Notes: generated by a model from the letters alone, not told the origin. Positions 34,196 through 42,386 are shown, counted from the first letter of the stretch. The stretch is 64,000 nucleotides of DNA from Bradyrhizobium sp. (GCF_027451485.1 NZ_DAIDJE010000097.1:54157-118156), one strand, 5' to 3'. Translations and numbers: made by a program.

Positions 34196-35519
34196 GCAAC
34201 TCTCCCAAGGCGCGAAGTCGAGCCGCTTCCGTCTCTTGCTGTGTTCGTTTCCGAGCGCCGCTCTTCCGGTCTCTGCGACCATTGGGAGCGGCTACCTCGA
34301 AGTACTTAGCCGCCTGTGACATTTCCATCGAGAGAAGAGCTTCGTCGCCAAGCCGAATTGTCTTTCGCGGGCGACCCGGCTTGATGCCAAGGCCTTTAGC
34401 TATCTCGCTCCCAATTGCCCGAGCCAGAGCAGGCGGTACAGCGTTCCCAACCTGCCGCGCTCCGTGCCACTTGGTCGAATGCAAACGAAACCAATCGGGG
34501 AAGCCATGCAGCCGCGCCATTTCTCTTACGGTGATACAGCGTGCATATTTGTAGTGTATTGGTCGCGGGCTCGTAAAAGCACCTCTAGCACCGTCAGTGC
34601 CTGCTCTCAACGTGTTGGAAAGTCCCTTCGCTGGCAGACGGAAGAACCTCGAAATTGGCTCGACCGAACCTGGCTCCGTGCGCGCGAACCTTTGCTGGGA
34701 AATTACCGAATGTCCCGTTCTCCATGAAGAAGTCAGAACTGACGGGTCCCAGTCTCTAACGTAGCCATAGTGCCAAGCGTCATTCGCCAAGCACCGCATT
34801 TCGCTGGCGTAGGCGGATGGCTTATTCCATTTCGCGGGGCGAACGCTATCACCGTGTTCCAAGGCCGTGTACTTATCGGCATCTGGCAAGTCGCTAAGCG
34901 CATCGGCGCAAGTCGGGCCATGCGGCAATCCTAACGCGAGTTCGTCGGCAGCACTCGTTGTTCGCCGTGGATAGTCTGGCAAACGAACGCCTTTCTTCGC
35001 GCCGACTAAAATCAGGCGCTCCCGATGTTGTGGAACGCCGAAATGAGCGGCATCAAACACCTGCCACGGCAAACGCACGTTGTACCCGGCTTCCGAAAAT
35101 GCGGCCACAAGCTCATCCAAGAAGGCACGATGTCGTCCGACCGTCAGCCCCTTCACGTTCTCAAAAACAAATGTCTGCGCTCGCAATTCGCTCACAAGCC
35201 GAACAAATTCAAGAACGAGTGAGTTTCGCGGATCGTCGAGAACGCGATGCCCTATCAACGAAAAGCCCTGACAGGGCGGCCCTCCAAAAACGCAATCGAC
35301 CTGCTGATTGCCAATCCCAGCGGCTCGCCTGATTTCCGCGCCGGTGATCTCTGCGACGCTTTTTGGAATGACCGCGCAATTTGGAAAATTGAATTTGTGA
35401 ACCGCACAGTGGATCGGATCGATCTCGACTGATGCTACCACGTCGAAACCTGCCTGCTCAAAGCCGAGCGACATACCGCCTGCGCCCGAAAACAAGTCAA
35501 TCCCAATAGGCCGCGCCAT
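34188..35519 (-). CDS. DNA (cytosine-5)-methyltransferase
   Basis: 443 residues with the ordered C5 motifs: I (GIDLFSGAGGMSLGFEQAGF), IV with the catalytic PCQ (GGPPCQGFSL), VI (FVFENVKGL), VIII (FGVPQHRERLILVG), and IX/X (MARLHGFPDWF, RQVGNAVPPALARAIG). The segment between VIII and IX, about 120 residues, is the target recognition domain. A basic C-terminal extension is unusual. ATG 35519; a GTG at 35525 is in frame. It protects host DNA against the adjacent nucleases. Confidence 0.93.
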   Translation of the reverse strand: MARPIGIDLFSGAGGMSLGFEQAGFDVVASVEIDPIHCAVHKFNFPNCAVIPKSVAEITGAEIRRAAGIGNQQVDCVFGGPPCQGFSLIGHRVLDDPRNSLVLEFVRLVSELRAQTFVFENVKGLTVGRHRAFLDELVAAFSEAGYNVRLPWQVFDAAHFGVPQHRERLILVGAKKGVRLPDYPRRTTSAADELALGLPHGPTCADALSDLPDADKYTALEHGDSVRPAKWNKPSAYASEMRCLANDAWHYGYVRDWDPSVLTSSWRTGHSVISQQRFARTEPGSVEPISRFFRLPAKGLSNTLRAGTDGARGAFTSPRPIHYKYARCITVREMARLHGFPDWFRLHSTKWHGARQVGNAVPPALARAIGSEIAKGLGIKPGRPRKTIRLGDEALLSMEMSQAAKYFEVAAPNGRRDRKSGARKRTQQETEAARLRALGELHG

Positions 35520-35593
35520 CGTCACCCCAAATCAAGCTCCAGATATCGACAGTAGCGCAACGCAACCCTCTTGCTTCCTGCATCGTGCGTTGC

Positions 35594-35998
35594 TCACAGA
35601 AAATCTTTTAACCGTCTCCGTACCCTGTCCGGGTTGGCGGTTTCGCACTGCCAAACGGTAAGTGCATCCCACCCTGCGGCCTTCAACTTCGCCCGAACCT
35701 CAACGTCGCGTTGGATGTTGCGGGCAATTTTCGGTCCCCAATATTCCGGCCTACTTTTTGGTAACGCACCCTTCTTGCAATTTCTGTGTCCGTGCCAAAA
35801 ACAGCCGTTGACAAAAACGACCTTGCGTAAGCGCGGAAGTACAATGTCGGGTGTTCCCGGGAGGTCTCGCCTGTGAAGCCTAAACCGAAATCCTAACGCA
35901 TGGATGATACGGCGGACGGTTTTTTCAGGCAGTGTGTTCTTCGTTCCCACACTTTGCATTATTCGACGGCGTTGGGCGGGAGTGCGGGTATCTGCCAT
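35594..35998 (-). CDS. vsr: Very short patch repair endonuclease Vsr
   Basis: T:G mismatch nuclease of 134 residues that repairs deaminated 5-methylcytosine. Family landmarks are present: MQSVGTKNTLPEKTVRRIIHALGFRF (spread over two helices), the catalytic aspartate in LPGTPDIVLP, and the zinc/active-site block VFVNGCFWHGHRNC-x3-ALPKSR-x2-YWGPKI. It is encoded before the C5 methyltransferase in the same direction, 74 bp from it, the expected partnership. Confidence 0.93.
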   Translation of the reverse strand: MADTRTPAQRRRIMQSVGTKNTLPEKTVRRIIHALGFRFRLHRRDLPGTPDIVLPRLRKVVFVNGCFWHGHRNCKKGALPKSRPEYWGPKIARNIQRDVEVRAKLKAAGWDALTVWQCETANPDRVRRRLKDFL

Positions 35999-36160
35999 CG
36001 AGTTCAGAACCGTCCATTTCGCTGCGGAACCCGATACAAATCCTCAGCCTACGTTGTGCTTGCGCAAATCGGTAGTCGCGCTGACTACCATCCCAAACCG
36101 TTGGCTTCAATGCTTTAAAGGTGCCTTCGCGCCGCTCCTGATTTGGAGCTTACTCCCTTG

Positions 36161-36310
36161 TCAGAGTGCGGCGACCTCGTAAGCCATACCGAGCGAAGGA
36201 CACACGCGGGCGTCGCCGCTTTCATAAACACCGTAGACGTAATAATCGGTGCCCCAAGTCTCTTGGATTGCCCAGATTTCAACGCGCCCGCTTTTGTAGA
36301 TAAGCCACAT
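36161..36310 (-). CDS. 49-residue hypothetical protein between integrase and vsr
   Basis: Begins MWLIYKSGRVEIWAIQETWG and contains TDYYVYGVYE; ends EVAAL. It has alternating beta-like, aromatic-rich strands and a plausible ribosome site (GAGGTC) upstream, 13 bp after the integrase stop. It was found by reading; too short for most gene callers. No family is recognised. Confidence 0.5.
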   Translation of the reverse strand: MWLIYKSGRVEIWAIQETWGTDYYVYGVYESGDARVCPSLGMAYEVAAL

Positions 36311-36322
36311 CTCAGACCTCTA

Positions 36323-37570
36323 TTAGACAGACTGCGTGGCGAAGTCGGACCACGCTTGAAGCATTGGTCGCAGTGTGTGCAGTTGGTCGGCTCGGTCATA
36401 GTGCTCATAAGCAAGTTCGGTCGCGGTGCGCCCAGCCGCATGCGCCTTGGCAAGCTCGCGCATCTCTTTCGAGTATCCGGCGGCCTTCGCCCATGATGTG
36501 AACGATGTGCGGAAACCGTGCACCGTCACGCCGGAATTAGGTCGAAGCGCGCCGAGCTTGTCATTCAAGGCATGGTTCGGGAGTGCACCAAAGATCAGGC
36601 CGGATGCTTTGCGCTTGCCGAGCAGCGCAAGTGCGGCGGCCGAGAGCGGAACGGCATGTTCTTGACCTTCCTTCATTGATCGTTCTTCGCGCCCGCCGGG
36701 AATGATCCAAGCACTGCCAACGATCTCGCTCCAGTCGGCTTGCCGAGCTTCCACGTTGCGCCCTACTGTCAGAATTGCGAACGCCAGCGCACGCGCTGAG
36801 GGCGAGCCATCGGCGACAAGCTCAGCCATGAGCGCGGGCACGTCTTTGCGGTGCATGGCAGCCCGTGGCGTGCTCTTCGGAGCGGCCGGTATCAATTCCT
36901 TGATGATGTCTTTGAGGGCCGGGTTTGGAACGTCATTTGCTCGGGCCTCTTTCGCAATCGCATGGTTGAGCACAACCTCAATCCGGGCGCGCATCTTCTC
37001 GGCGTTGGTGAGCGCATCGCCCCAGCGGGTTTGCAATTCCTTCTCAACGTCCTTGTGCGTGATTTCATCTGCCCATAGGCCGCCGAGCCTGCCAGTTTTC
37101 AAGCGACGATAGTTGTCAGGCTCGCGGCTCTTCACCTTCCACTCCGATACTGACCGCTTCGCGATCAGGCTATCGACGACATCGGCGAAGCGCATCCGCT
37201 TCGCGCCAGTTCCCGGCGGGACATCCGGCTCGCTCTCGGGCTCCACGGGTTCGGGTGCTGACTTGATGACGGCCAAACCACGGCGGGGAATGCGTTGTTC
37301 GTATCGCCTCCCTGCGAAGGCGTTGCGCTTATTGCGAGCCTCGGTCAGCCCGACCCCATGGTGATAGCTGCCAAGGCTCGTTGACCGAAAACTTACCCCG
37401 TCTCTAAATTTGTAAATCCAGAGCGCCGAACCGCTCCTGATCTTTAGGGAGAGGCTGGCACCATCGTGCAGGGTTTGGTTCTTGCCGCTGGCAATGGCTT
37501 TTTTGATGTCGGCCGGTTTGAGGGGTTCGGCCTTCGCCCGTCGCTTCCGTTGTTCGGTGATATTGCGCAT
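36323..37570 (-). CDS. int: Tyrosine-recombinase integrase
   Basis: About 415 residues from ATG 37570 (MRNITEQRKRRAKAEPLK). Layout: N-terminal arm-binding domain of DUF4102 type (TLHDGASLSLKIRSGSALWIYKFR split), core-binding domain, and catalytic domain with TVGRNVEARQADWSEI (first Arg), HAVPLSAAALALLGK after a Lys, HGFRTSFTSWA (His and second Arg), AKAHAAGRTATELAYEHYDRAD (third His-like and the nucleophile Tyr). An upstream frame to 37609 translates the TGTACCCAC repeats and is rejected; GGAG precedes 37570. It lies within 160 bp of the right attachment site. Confidence 0.93.
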   Translation of the reverse strand: MRNITEQRKRRAKAEPLKPADIKKAIASGKNQTLHDGASLSLKIRSGSALWIYKFRDGVSFRSTSLGSYHHGVGLTEARNKRNAFAGRRYEQRIPRRGLAVIKSAPEPVEPESEPDVPPGTGAKRMRFADVVDSLIAKRSVSEWKVKSREPDNYRRLKTGRLGGLWADEITHKDVEKELQTRWGDALTNAEKMRARIEVVLNHAIAKEARANDVPNPALKDIIKELIPAAPKSTPRAAMHRKDVPALMAELVADGSPSARALAFAILTVGRNVEARQADWSEIVGSAWIIPGGREERSMKEGQEHAVPLSAAALALLGKRKASGLIFGALPNHALNDKLGALRPNSGVTVHGFRTSFTSWAKAAGYSKEMRELAKAHAAGRTATELAYEHYDRADQLHTLRPMLQAWSDFATQSV

Positions 37571-37586
37571 TCGAATGGGCTCCAAA

Positions 37587-37737
37587 TGTACCCACATTTG
37601 TACCCACAATATGCTTGTCAGCCCGATCCAACAAGAGCCGGTATGAGAAACGGAACCCTATATAAGCTATTGGTAAATGATACGAAATTATCCGGCATGA
37701 TCCGGAGTGAGAAAGTCTTAAAATTTCTATGCGAGAA
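37587..37737. other. Right attachment region (attR): arm-type sites and core repeat
   Basis: TGTACCCAC at 37587-37595 and 37599-37607, 12 bp apart, in the same orientation as the left pair. ATGATCCGG at 37697-37705 is also present at 20585-20593. The core TTCTATGCGAGAA lies at 37725-37737. The left copy's palindromic second arm is absent here. No tRNA or other RNA gene is at this junction. Confidence 0.6.
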
Positions 37738-37800
37738 ACGCCGTTAAGACAACGTCAGGCCGATCATTACACCGGCTCGCGCGGCGGCGCCTCATCCTTC

Positions 37801-38220
37801 ATGCAATCGAACCGAAATCGCCATTTCGTACACCCGGCACTGGTCAGCTTTGCCGACGAATGCTGTGCAGCGCTGGCCCAACTGATCGCCTATGTGGGCG
37901 CGCTCACGCTTTTTACTATTGCCGGCCTGCATTTTTGGGACCAATTGCAGTTCGAGGATGCGGCCGATCCGGCCAATCAGCCAACCCTTATCCTGGTCCG
38001 CTCCGGGACGTCCGTGGCAAACCCGATTGATCTAGACGAGAAATCAGGTGGTTACGGGCCGACCCCCGACCCAGCCGGTTGCCGTGAGATTAATCGCCTT
38101 TGGGCTACGCCAAGCGACGGGCGGGCCGATCTGAACAGCAGGGGTTGCGGGACAGCCACCGCCCTCTCAGCGGACTGGGTCACCGACACCGAAAATCCTC
38201 GGTTGCGCGGGTCCCTATGA
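37801..38220 (+). CDS. Hypothetical membrane-anchored protein next to right junction
   Basis: 139 residues from ATG 37801 (MQSNRNRHFVHPALVSFADE), with one membrane segment (ALAQLIAYVGALTLFTIAGLHF). The remainder is periplasmic-looking, with Cys residues and many Asp and Thr. The open frame extends left to 37729, inside the attachment core, so insertion of the element may have changed its 5' end. This is host sequence. No family is recognised. Confidence 0.6.
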   Translation: MQSNRNRHFVHPALVSFADECCAALAQLIAYVGALTLFTIAGLHFWDQLQFEDAADPANQPTLILVRSGTSVANPIDLDEKSGGYGPTPDPAGCREINRLWATPSDGRADLNSRGCGTATALSADWVTDTENPRLRGSL

Positions 38221-38369
38221 CGGGCTTCCCGCCAAGGGATTGGTTTTCATGCAACTTTTTTGACTTGCCCCGGCTTTTCTCGCCAACTGTGGCCCGTTTG
38301 ACCTTGTGACGGCGGACCCTGCCGCTACAATGGCGAACTGAACCAAGGCGCCTGCCTGAAGAGGATACG

Positions 38370-38795
38370 ATGACTCCAAGATTTGCTGCCGCCAACAGAA
38401 TTGCGGCGCTGTTTGCCGCTGTCGCCATTGGCGCCGCAGGCTTCGCCGCTTCGCCGGCCGCCGCGCAGACCAATCCGCCGCAAAAGCTCGCCCCTAAAGG
38501 AGCCAAGCGTCAATACGACAGGTCTGGCCATCTCTATTACGGGCCGAGCGGGCCGAACGTGTCGTACCAGCAAGGGCCGCACACCCGCGTCTTCGTCACC
38601 AAGCGCTCGTGGCTCGATGCCGGCACCGAGGTCCTCCCGGGGGACCGCAAGTTCGCCGACTACGCATTTCCGCCGGAAATGGGCTATCCGTCGTTTGCGC
38701 GCGAGAACCTCAACCGTCCGATCGACCGCCAGCCCCTTAACCCGCCTTCCGATATGGGCGGCTTCAGCCCGTGGATACCGCTCCCCCCGTATTGA
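38370..38795 (+). CDS. Secreted hypothetical protein
   Basis: 141 residues. Signal peptide AALFAAVAIGAAGFAASPAAAQ, then a Gly/Pro/Tyr-rich mature part (HLYYGPSGPNVSYQQGPHTRVF, with a break, and NPPSDMGGFSPWIPLPPY). ATG 38370 follows GAGGAT. Periplasmic or surface protein of unknown role; such proteins are common in Bradyrhizobium. Confidence 0.7.
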   Translation: MTPRFAAANRIAALFAAVAIGAAGFAASPAAAQTNPPQKLAPKGAKRQYDRSGHLYYGPSGPNVSYQQGPHTRVFVTKRSWLDAGTEVLPGDRKFADYAFPPEMGYPSFARENLNRPIDRQPLNPPSDMGGFSPWIPLPPY

Positions 38796-38824
38796 ACCCG
38801 AAGGAGCGGGCTTAGTCGGCATAG

Positions 38825-38846
38825 CGCCCGCAAATGCGGGCGTTTT
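38825..38846 (+). terminator. Rho-independent terminator
   Basis: CGCCCGC at 38825-38831 pairs with GCGGGCG at 38836-38842 around AAAT, followed by TTTT. It sits between the convergent secreted-protein gene and leuB. Confidence 0.75.
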
Positions 38847-38848
38847 GC

Positions 38849-39961
38849 CTAAGCGTGCAGCGCCTGCAATTCCTTCAAGATCGCTTCGCCCATTTGCGAC
38901 GTCGACACGGCCGTGCCGCCGGCCGATTTGATGTCGGCCGTTCGCATTCCCTTGGCGAGCACGGCCGCGATCGCCGCCTCGACCTTGTCTGCAAGCGCGC
39001 CGAGTTCGAAGGAATAGCGCAGCGCCATGGCGAACGAGGCGATCATCGCGATCGGATTGGCGAGCCCTTTGCCTGCGATATCGGGCGCCGAGCCGTGCAC
39101 CGGCTCGAACAGCGACTTGCGCTTTTTCGTCTTGGCGTCGATCTCGCCGAGCGACGCCGACGGCAGCATGCCGAGCGAACCGGTTAGCATCGCCGCGATA
39201 TCCGACAGCATGTCGCCGAACAGGTTATCGGTGACGATGACGTCGAACTGTTTCGGCGATTTCACCAGATTCATGCCACCGGAATCCGCCAGCTGGTGCT
39301 CGAGCTTTACGTCCTTGTATTCGCGGCTGTGCACCTGCGTGACGACCTCGTTCCAGAGCACGCCGGACTTCATCACGTTGCGCTTTTCCATCGACGTTAC
39401 CTTGTTGCGGCGTTTCCGCGCCAGATCAAAGGCAACGCGCGCGATGCGCTCGATCTCATAAGTGTCGTAAACCTGGGTATCGATGGCGCGCTTCTGGCCA
39501 TTGCCGAGGTCGGTGATGGTCTTCGGTTCGCCGAAATAGACGCCACCGGTGAGCTCGCGCACGATCATGATGTCGAGACCTTCGACGATCTCGCGCTTGA
39601 GGCTGGAGGCTTCGGCGAGCGCCGGATAGCACACAGCCGGCCTTAAGTTGGCAAACAGGCCAAGATCCTTGCGCAGCCTTAGCAGCCCGGCCTCCGGGCG
39701 AGCCTCGTAGGGAACGCTGTCCCATTTCGGCCCGCCCACCGCGCCAAAGATCACCGCATCGGCCGCCTTGGCCTGCGCCATGGTCGCATCCGTGATGCTT
39801 TGCTTGCTGGCATCATAGGCGGCGCCACCCACCAGACCCTCTTCGGTCTCAAATTGCGCAATCCCCTGCGCGTTGATCCAGCCGATCAGCCGCTTCACCT
39901 CACCCATCACTTCGGGGCCGATGCCGTCGCCGGGAAGAAGCAGCAGTTTGTGAGTCGCCAT
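38849..39961 (-). CDS. leuB: 3-isopropylmalate dehydrogenase
   Basis: NAD-dependent oxidative decarboxylase of leucine synthesis, 370 residues. Landmarks: [31 protein letters not shown], the catalytic Lys/Tyr region ([19 protein letters not shown]), [30 protein letters not shown] (two strands) and [22 protein letters not shown] 39961. It functions with leuC and leuD on the other side of the mobile element. Confidence 0.97.
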   Translation of the reverse strand: MATHKLLLLPGDGIGPEVMGEVKRLIGWINAQGIAQFETEEGLVGGAAYDASKQSITDATMAQAKAADAVIFGAVGGPKWDSVPYEARPEAGLLRLRKDLGLFANLRPAVCYPALAEASSLKREIVEGLDIMIVRELTGGVYFGEPKTITDLGNGQKRAIDTQVYDTYEIERIARVAFDLARKRRNKVTSMEKRNVMKSGVLWNEVVTQVHSREYKDVKLEHQLADSGGMNLVKSPKQFDVIVTDNLFGDMLSDIAAMLTGSLGMLPSASLGEIDAKTKKRKSLFEPVHGSAPDIAGKGLANPIAMIASFAMALRYSFELGALADKVEAAIAAVLAKGMRTADIKSAGGTAVSTSQMGEAILKELQALHA

Positions 39962-39966
39962 GATCT

Positions 39967-40122
39967 AGAGCTCCGATTCCGAAGTTCGCAAGATATCGCG
40001 GCAACCTCTGATGCGAACTTCGGAATCAAAGGAGCTCTGGCAATCGATCGATTCTGGTACGGCTTCGAATTTGGAGTTCCTGCCCCGAAATCGCAGAAAC
40101 GCTGACAGGAGCTTCAAATTCG
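39967..40122. repeat. Two inverted repeats upstream of leuB
   Basis: First: 39967-39990 (AGAGCTCCGATTCCGAAGTT and 4 more bases) pairs with 40012-40038, all 24 bases matching apart from a 3-nt bulge. Second: CGAATTTGGAGTTCCTG (40066-40082) pairs with CAGGAGCTTCAAATTCG (40106-40122), 15 of 17. The second resembles the inverted repeat upstream of argG (55539-55588). Either a dispersed palindrome or an RNA structure in the leuB leader. Confidence 0.5.
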
Positions 40123-40145
40123 CCGCACCGAGCGCCTGGCGCTGG

Positions 40146-40220
40146 TGTCATGCCGCGCCTGACCCGGACATCCATCTAATGAACAACGGTGGATTGCCGG
40201 GTCAAGCCCGCCAATGACGG
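40146..40220. repeat. Intergenic palindromic repeat
   Basis: Left arm from TGTCATGCCGCGCCTGACCC (40146) pairs imperfectly with the right arm ending GGGTCAAGCCCGCCAATGACGG (to 40220). Half of it recurs near 11968 and 50764. This is the kind of dispersed palindrome seen in Bradyrhizobium intergenic regions. Confidence 0.5.
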
Positions 40221-40343
40221 AAGGAGGAAATTCAGCGCGGAGTGCTAATGCGGCGTTGCGCAGATGGCAAGACACCATTGTCCGGCCTCCGCCTAGGCAA
40301 CGGCGCCCCGGTTCGCCACAATGGCATCCCACCGGAGATTCAC

Positions 40344-41525
40344 GTGGCCCTTGCCGATACGTCCCGTCAGCCTGACCGCCCCGCTCGGCTGATCCTTATT
40401 CTGTCGTTGGCTCCCACCATCGGCCTTGGCATCGGGCGCTTCGCCTACTCTCTGGTGCTGCCGGACATGCGCGACACGCTGGCATGGTCGTATTCGGTGG
40501 CCGGTTTCATGAACACCGTCAACGCTGCCGGCTATCTCGCCGGCGCTTTGGCAGCGGCCAGGCTGACCCGCCGGTTCGGACTGCCTGCCGCCGTGCATTG
40601 GAGTACGATCGCCTGCATCCTTTCGCTGGCGCTGAGTGCGATTTCGGGCAATTTTTTCGTGTTGAGTTTCGCGCGCCTGCTGGTGGGCATCGGAGCGGCG
40701 GTTGCCTTCGTTGCCGGCGCGGCGTTGGCGGCGCGAATTGCGCAGACACACCCCGCACGAGCCGATTTTCTGCTCAGTCTGTTTTACGCCGGACCGGGGC
40801 TCGGCATCGTGAGCTCGGGACTGGTGGCGCCCTTTGTGCTGAAGGCGTTTGGAGCAGGTTCATGGTGGATCGTCTGGTGGGCCATGACGCTGCTTTCCAC
40901 CGTGCTGGCCGTTCCCTTGATGACCGCGCGCTTCGATAGCGGCACCCGCCTTTCCGAAACCAAGCCTGCGCAGTTCCCGATCCGGCCGATCCTGATCTAC
41001 CTCATAGGCTATTTCCTGTTTGGCGCGGGCTACATCGCCTACATGACATTCATGATCGCCTATGTCCGCGATGCCGGCGGAGGTGCGGTGGCGCAGAGCG
41101 CCTTCTGGTGCCTGCTGGGCATGAGCGCGTTCGTCACCCCTTGGGTATGGCGGGGCATCCTCGCATGGAACAGCGGCGGCCTTTCCACCACCATCATCCT
41201 TGGCGTCAATGCGATCGGCGCATCCTTACCGCTGTTCGGCCATTCTGCGCCGATGCTGACGGTGTCGGCTCTCGTGTTCGGCGTTTCGTTCTTTGCGATT
41301 GTCGGATCGACCACGGCCTTTGTGCGGTTCAACTCGCCGCCGGATGCCTGGCCGAAGGGGATTGCTGCCATGACCATTGCCTTTGGCATCGGCCAGACAT
41401 TGGGGCCAACCGTGGTCGGAGCCATCACCGACAGGTTCGGCAGCCTGTCCTATGCCTTGAACGCGTCGGCAGCGCTGCTGGCGCTGGGGGCAATCGCAGC
41501 GGCGTTTCAACGGCGATTGGCCTAA
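40344..41525 (+). CDS. YbfB/YjiJ-family MFS transporter
   Basis: About 393 residues, with twelve predicted membrane helices. The first segments (LAPTIGLGIGRFAYSLVLPDM and SYSVAGFMNTVNAAGYLAGA) match the YbfB/YjiJ branch of the major facilitator superfamily. Later: FARLLVGIGAAVAFVAGAAL and FGIGQTLGPTVVGAITDRFG. Substrate is unknown. GTG 40344 with GGAG seven bases upstream is preferred over the distal start at 40242. It is divergent from leuB. Confidence 0.8.
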   Translation: MALADTSRQPDRPARLILILSLAPTIGLGIGRFAYSLVLPDMRDTLAWSYSVAGFMNTVNAAGYLAGALAAARLTRRFGLPAAVHWSTIACILSLALSAISGNFFVLSFARLLVGIGAAVAFVAGAALAARIAQTHPARADFLLSLFYAGPGLGIVSSGLVAPFVLKAFGAGSWWIVWWAMTLLSTVLAVPLMTARFDSGTRLSETKPAQFPIRPILIYLIGYFLFGAGYIAYMTFMIAYVRDAGGGAVAQSAFWCLLGMSAFVTPWVWRGILAWNSGGLSTTIILGVNAIGASLPLFGHSAPMLTVSALVFGVSFFAIVGSTTAFVRFNSPPDAWPKGIAAMTIAFGIGQTLGPTVVGAITDRFGSLSYALNASAALLALGAIAAAFQRRLA

Positions 41526-41540
41526 TCCTGACCCTCGCTC

Positions 41541-41568
41541 CGGGAATGCGGCGATAGCCGCATTCCCG
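41541..41568. terminator. Hairpin between convergent genes
   Basis: CGGGAATGCGGC (41541-41552) pairs perfectly with 41557-41568 around a 4-nt loop. There is no T run. It lies between the MFS gene and the molybdopterin oxidoreductase, both ending here, so a bidirectional terminator role fits. Confidence 0.5.
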
Positions 41569-41582
41569 ACTGACCCTGCGGG

Positions 41583-42368
41583 TCAACTGCCGCTGAACGA
41601 ATTGTAACCCTGGTCTTCCCAGTAGCCGCCCTTGTAGTCATTGGTGACCTCCATCGAGATCACGTATTTCGGATTCTTGAAGCCCAGCTTGGTCGGCACG
41701 CGGATCTTCATCGGGAAGCCATAGGCGCGCGGCAGGATTTCGTCGGCAAACCTGAAGGCCATGATCGTCTGCGGGTGCAGAGCGGTCTCCATGTCGAGCG
41801 GTGAATTGTAGCCATCCTTGTCGGCACACTGGAACCAGCAATATTTGGCGGTTGTATCGGCCCCGATCACCTTGAGGAAATAGCTGAGCGGCGTTCCGGT
41901 CCAGCTTCCGATCGCGCTCCAGCCTTCCACGCAGATATGGCGAGTGACCTGCTTCTGCTGCGGCAGCTTGTAGAGTTCATCCAGCGTCCAGGCCTTCTTG
42001 TTCTCGACAAGGCCGCTGACTTCGAGCTTCCAGTCCTTGCCGTCGATATCGGGCGCGTCGTCGACCTCGTAATAGGCGTTGAACGGGAACGGCTTGGTGA
42101 TCGCGCTTTCCGGAAAAGTGGGCGCCAGTGCGTGAGGGTTGAAGATAAAGGCCTGCACTGCATCGTTGAACTTCGAAACCTTTTTGAGCATTTCCTCGGC
42201 CGAATCGGAATCGATGACGTCGCAGCCGGTGAGAAGCGTCAGCGCACCAAAGCTTGCCCCGCCGGAGATGAAGCGCCGACGGGTCAGATCCGGCATCAGC
42301 CTGGTCGCATCCCTGACCAGCAATTTCTTGTCGACGCCGGGAATCAGAAGCTTGCGAAGTCGGCCCAT
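41583..42368 (-). CDS. TAT-exported molybdopterin oxidoreductase (sulfite-oxidase fold, MsrP-like)
   Basis: 261 residues. A twin-arginine motif TRRRFISGG precedes a hydrophobic stretch with a lipobox-like GALTLLTGC. The sulfite-oxidase fold is marked by RHICVEGWSAIGSWTG, whose Cys ligates molybdenum, and by GADTTAKYCWF. Periplasmic or membrane-anchored. The related MsrP repairs methionine sulfoxide and is paired with a haem membrane protein; here the partner is the next gene, a cytochrome b561, 18 bp away. The substrate is unproven. Confidence 0.8.
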   Translation of the reverse strand: MGRLRKLLIPGVDKKLLVRDATRLMPDLTRRRFISGGASFGALTLLTGCDVIDSDSAEEMLKKVSKFNDAVQAFIFNPHALAPTFPESAITKPFPFNAYYEVDDAPDIDGKDWKLEVSGLVENKKAWTLDELYKLPQQKQVTRHICVEGWSAIGSWTGTPLSYFLKVIGADTTAKYCWFQCADKDGYNSPLDMETALHPQTIMAFRFADEILPRAYGFPMKIRVPTKLGFKNPKYVISMEVTNDYKGGYWEDQGYNSFSGS

Positions 42369-42386
42369 GCGTTTGCTCCGTGAAGG

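Larger units (their letters stand above)
20499..37737. mobile_element. Integrated genetic element of about 17.2 kb, phage-satellite-like
   Basis: Bounded by the 13-bp direct repeat TTCTATGCGAGAA (20499-20511 and 37725-37737). Paired TGTACCCAC sites lie just inside the left copy and just inside the right copy. It contains a tyrosine integrase at the right end, an AlpA/excisionase-like protein at the left end, a VapE-type replication protein, a terminase-small-subunit-like protein, an iteron-like array, and a restriction-modification cargo. Capsid, portal, tail, holin and conjugation genes are not recognisable. Base composition is visibly richer in A and T than the flanks. Known phage satellites (PICIs) combine integrase, AlpA, a primase/replication gene with an iteron origin, and a small terminase; the assignment here is inference from that parallel. 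A decayed prophage remnant is the alternative. Confidence 0.75.

Noticed and set aside
37571..37609. N-terminal extension of the integrase starting MWVQMWVH
   Set aside because: It is a translation of the TGTACCCAC direct repeats. A similar false peptide (MWVQRWVQ) appears at the left end, and a ribosome site fits the ATG at 37570 instead.
37620..37760. tRNA gene at the right attachment site
   Set aside because: No cloverleaf, no TTCGAAT-type T loop or CCA end could be found on either strand.
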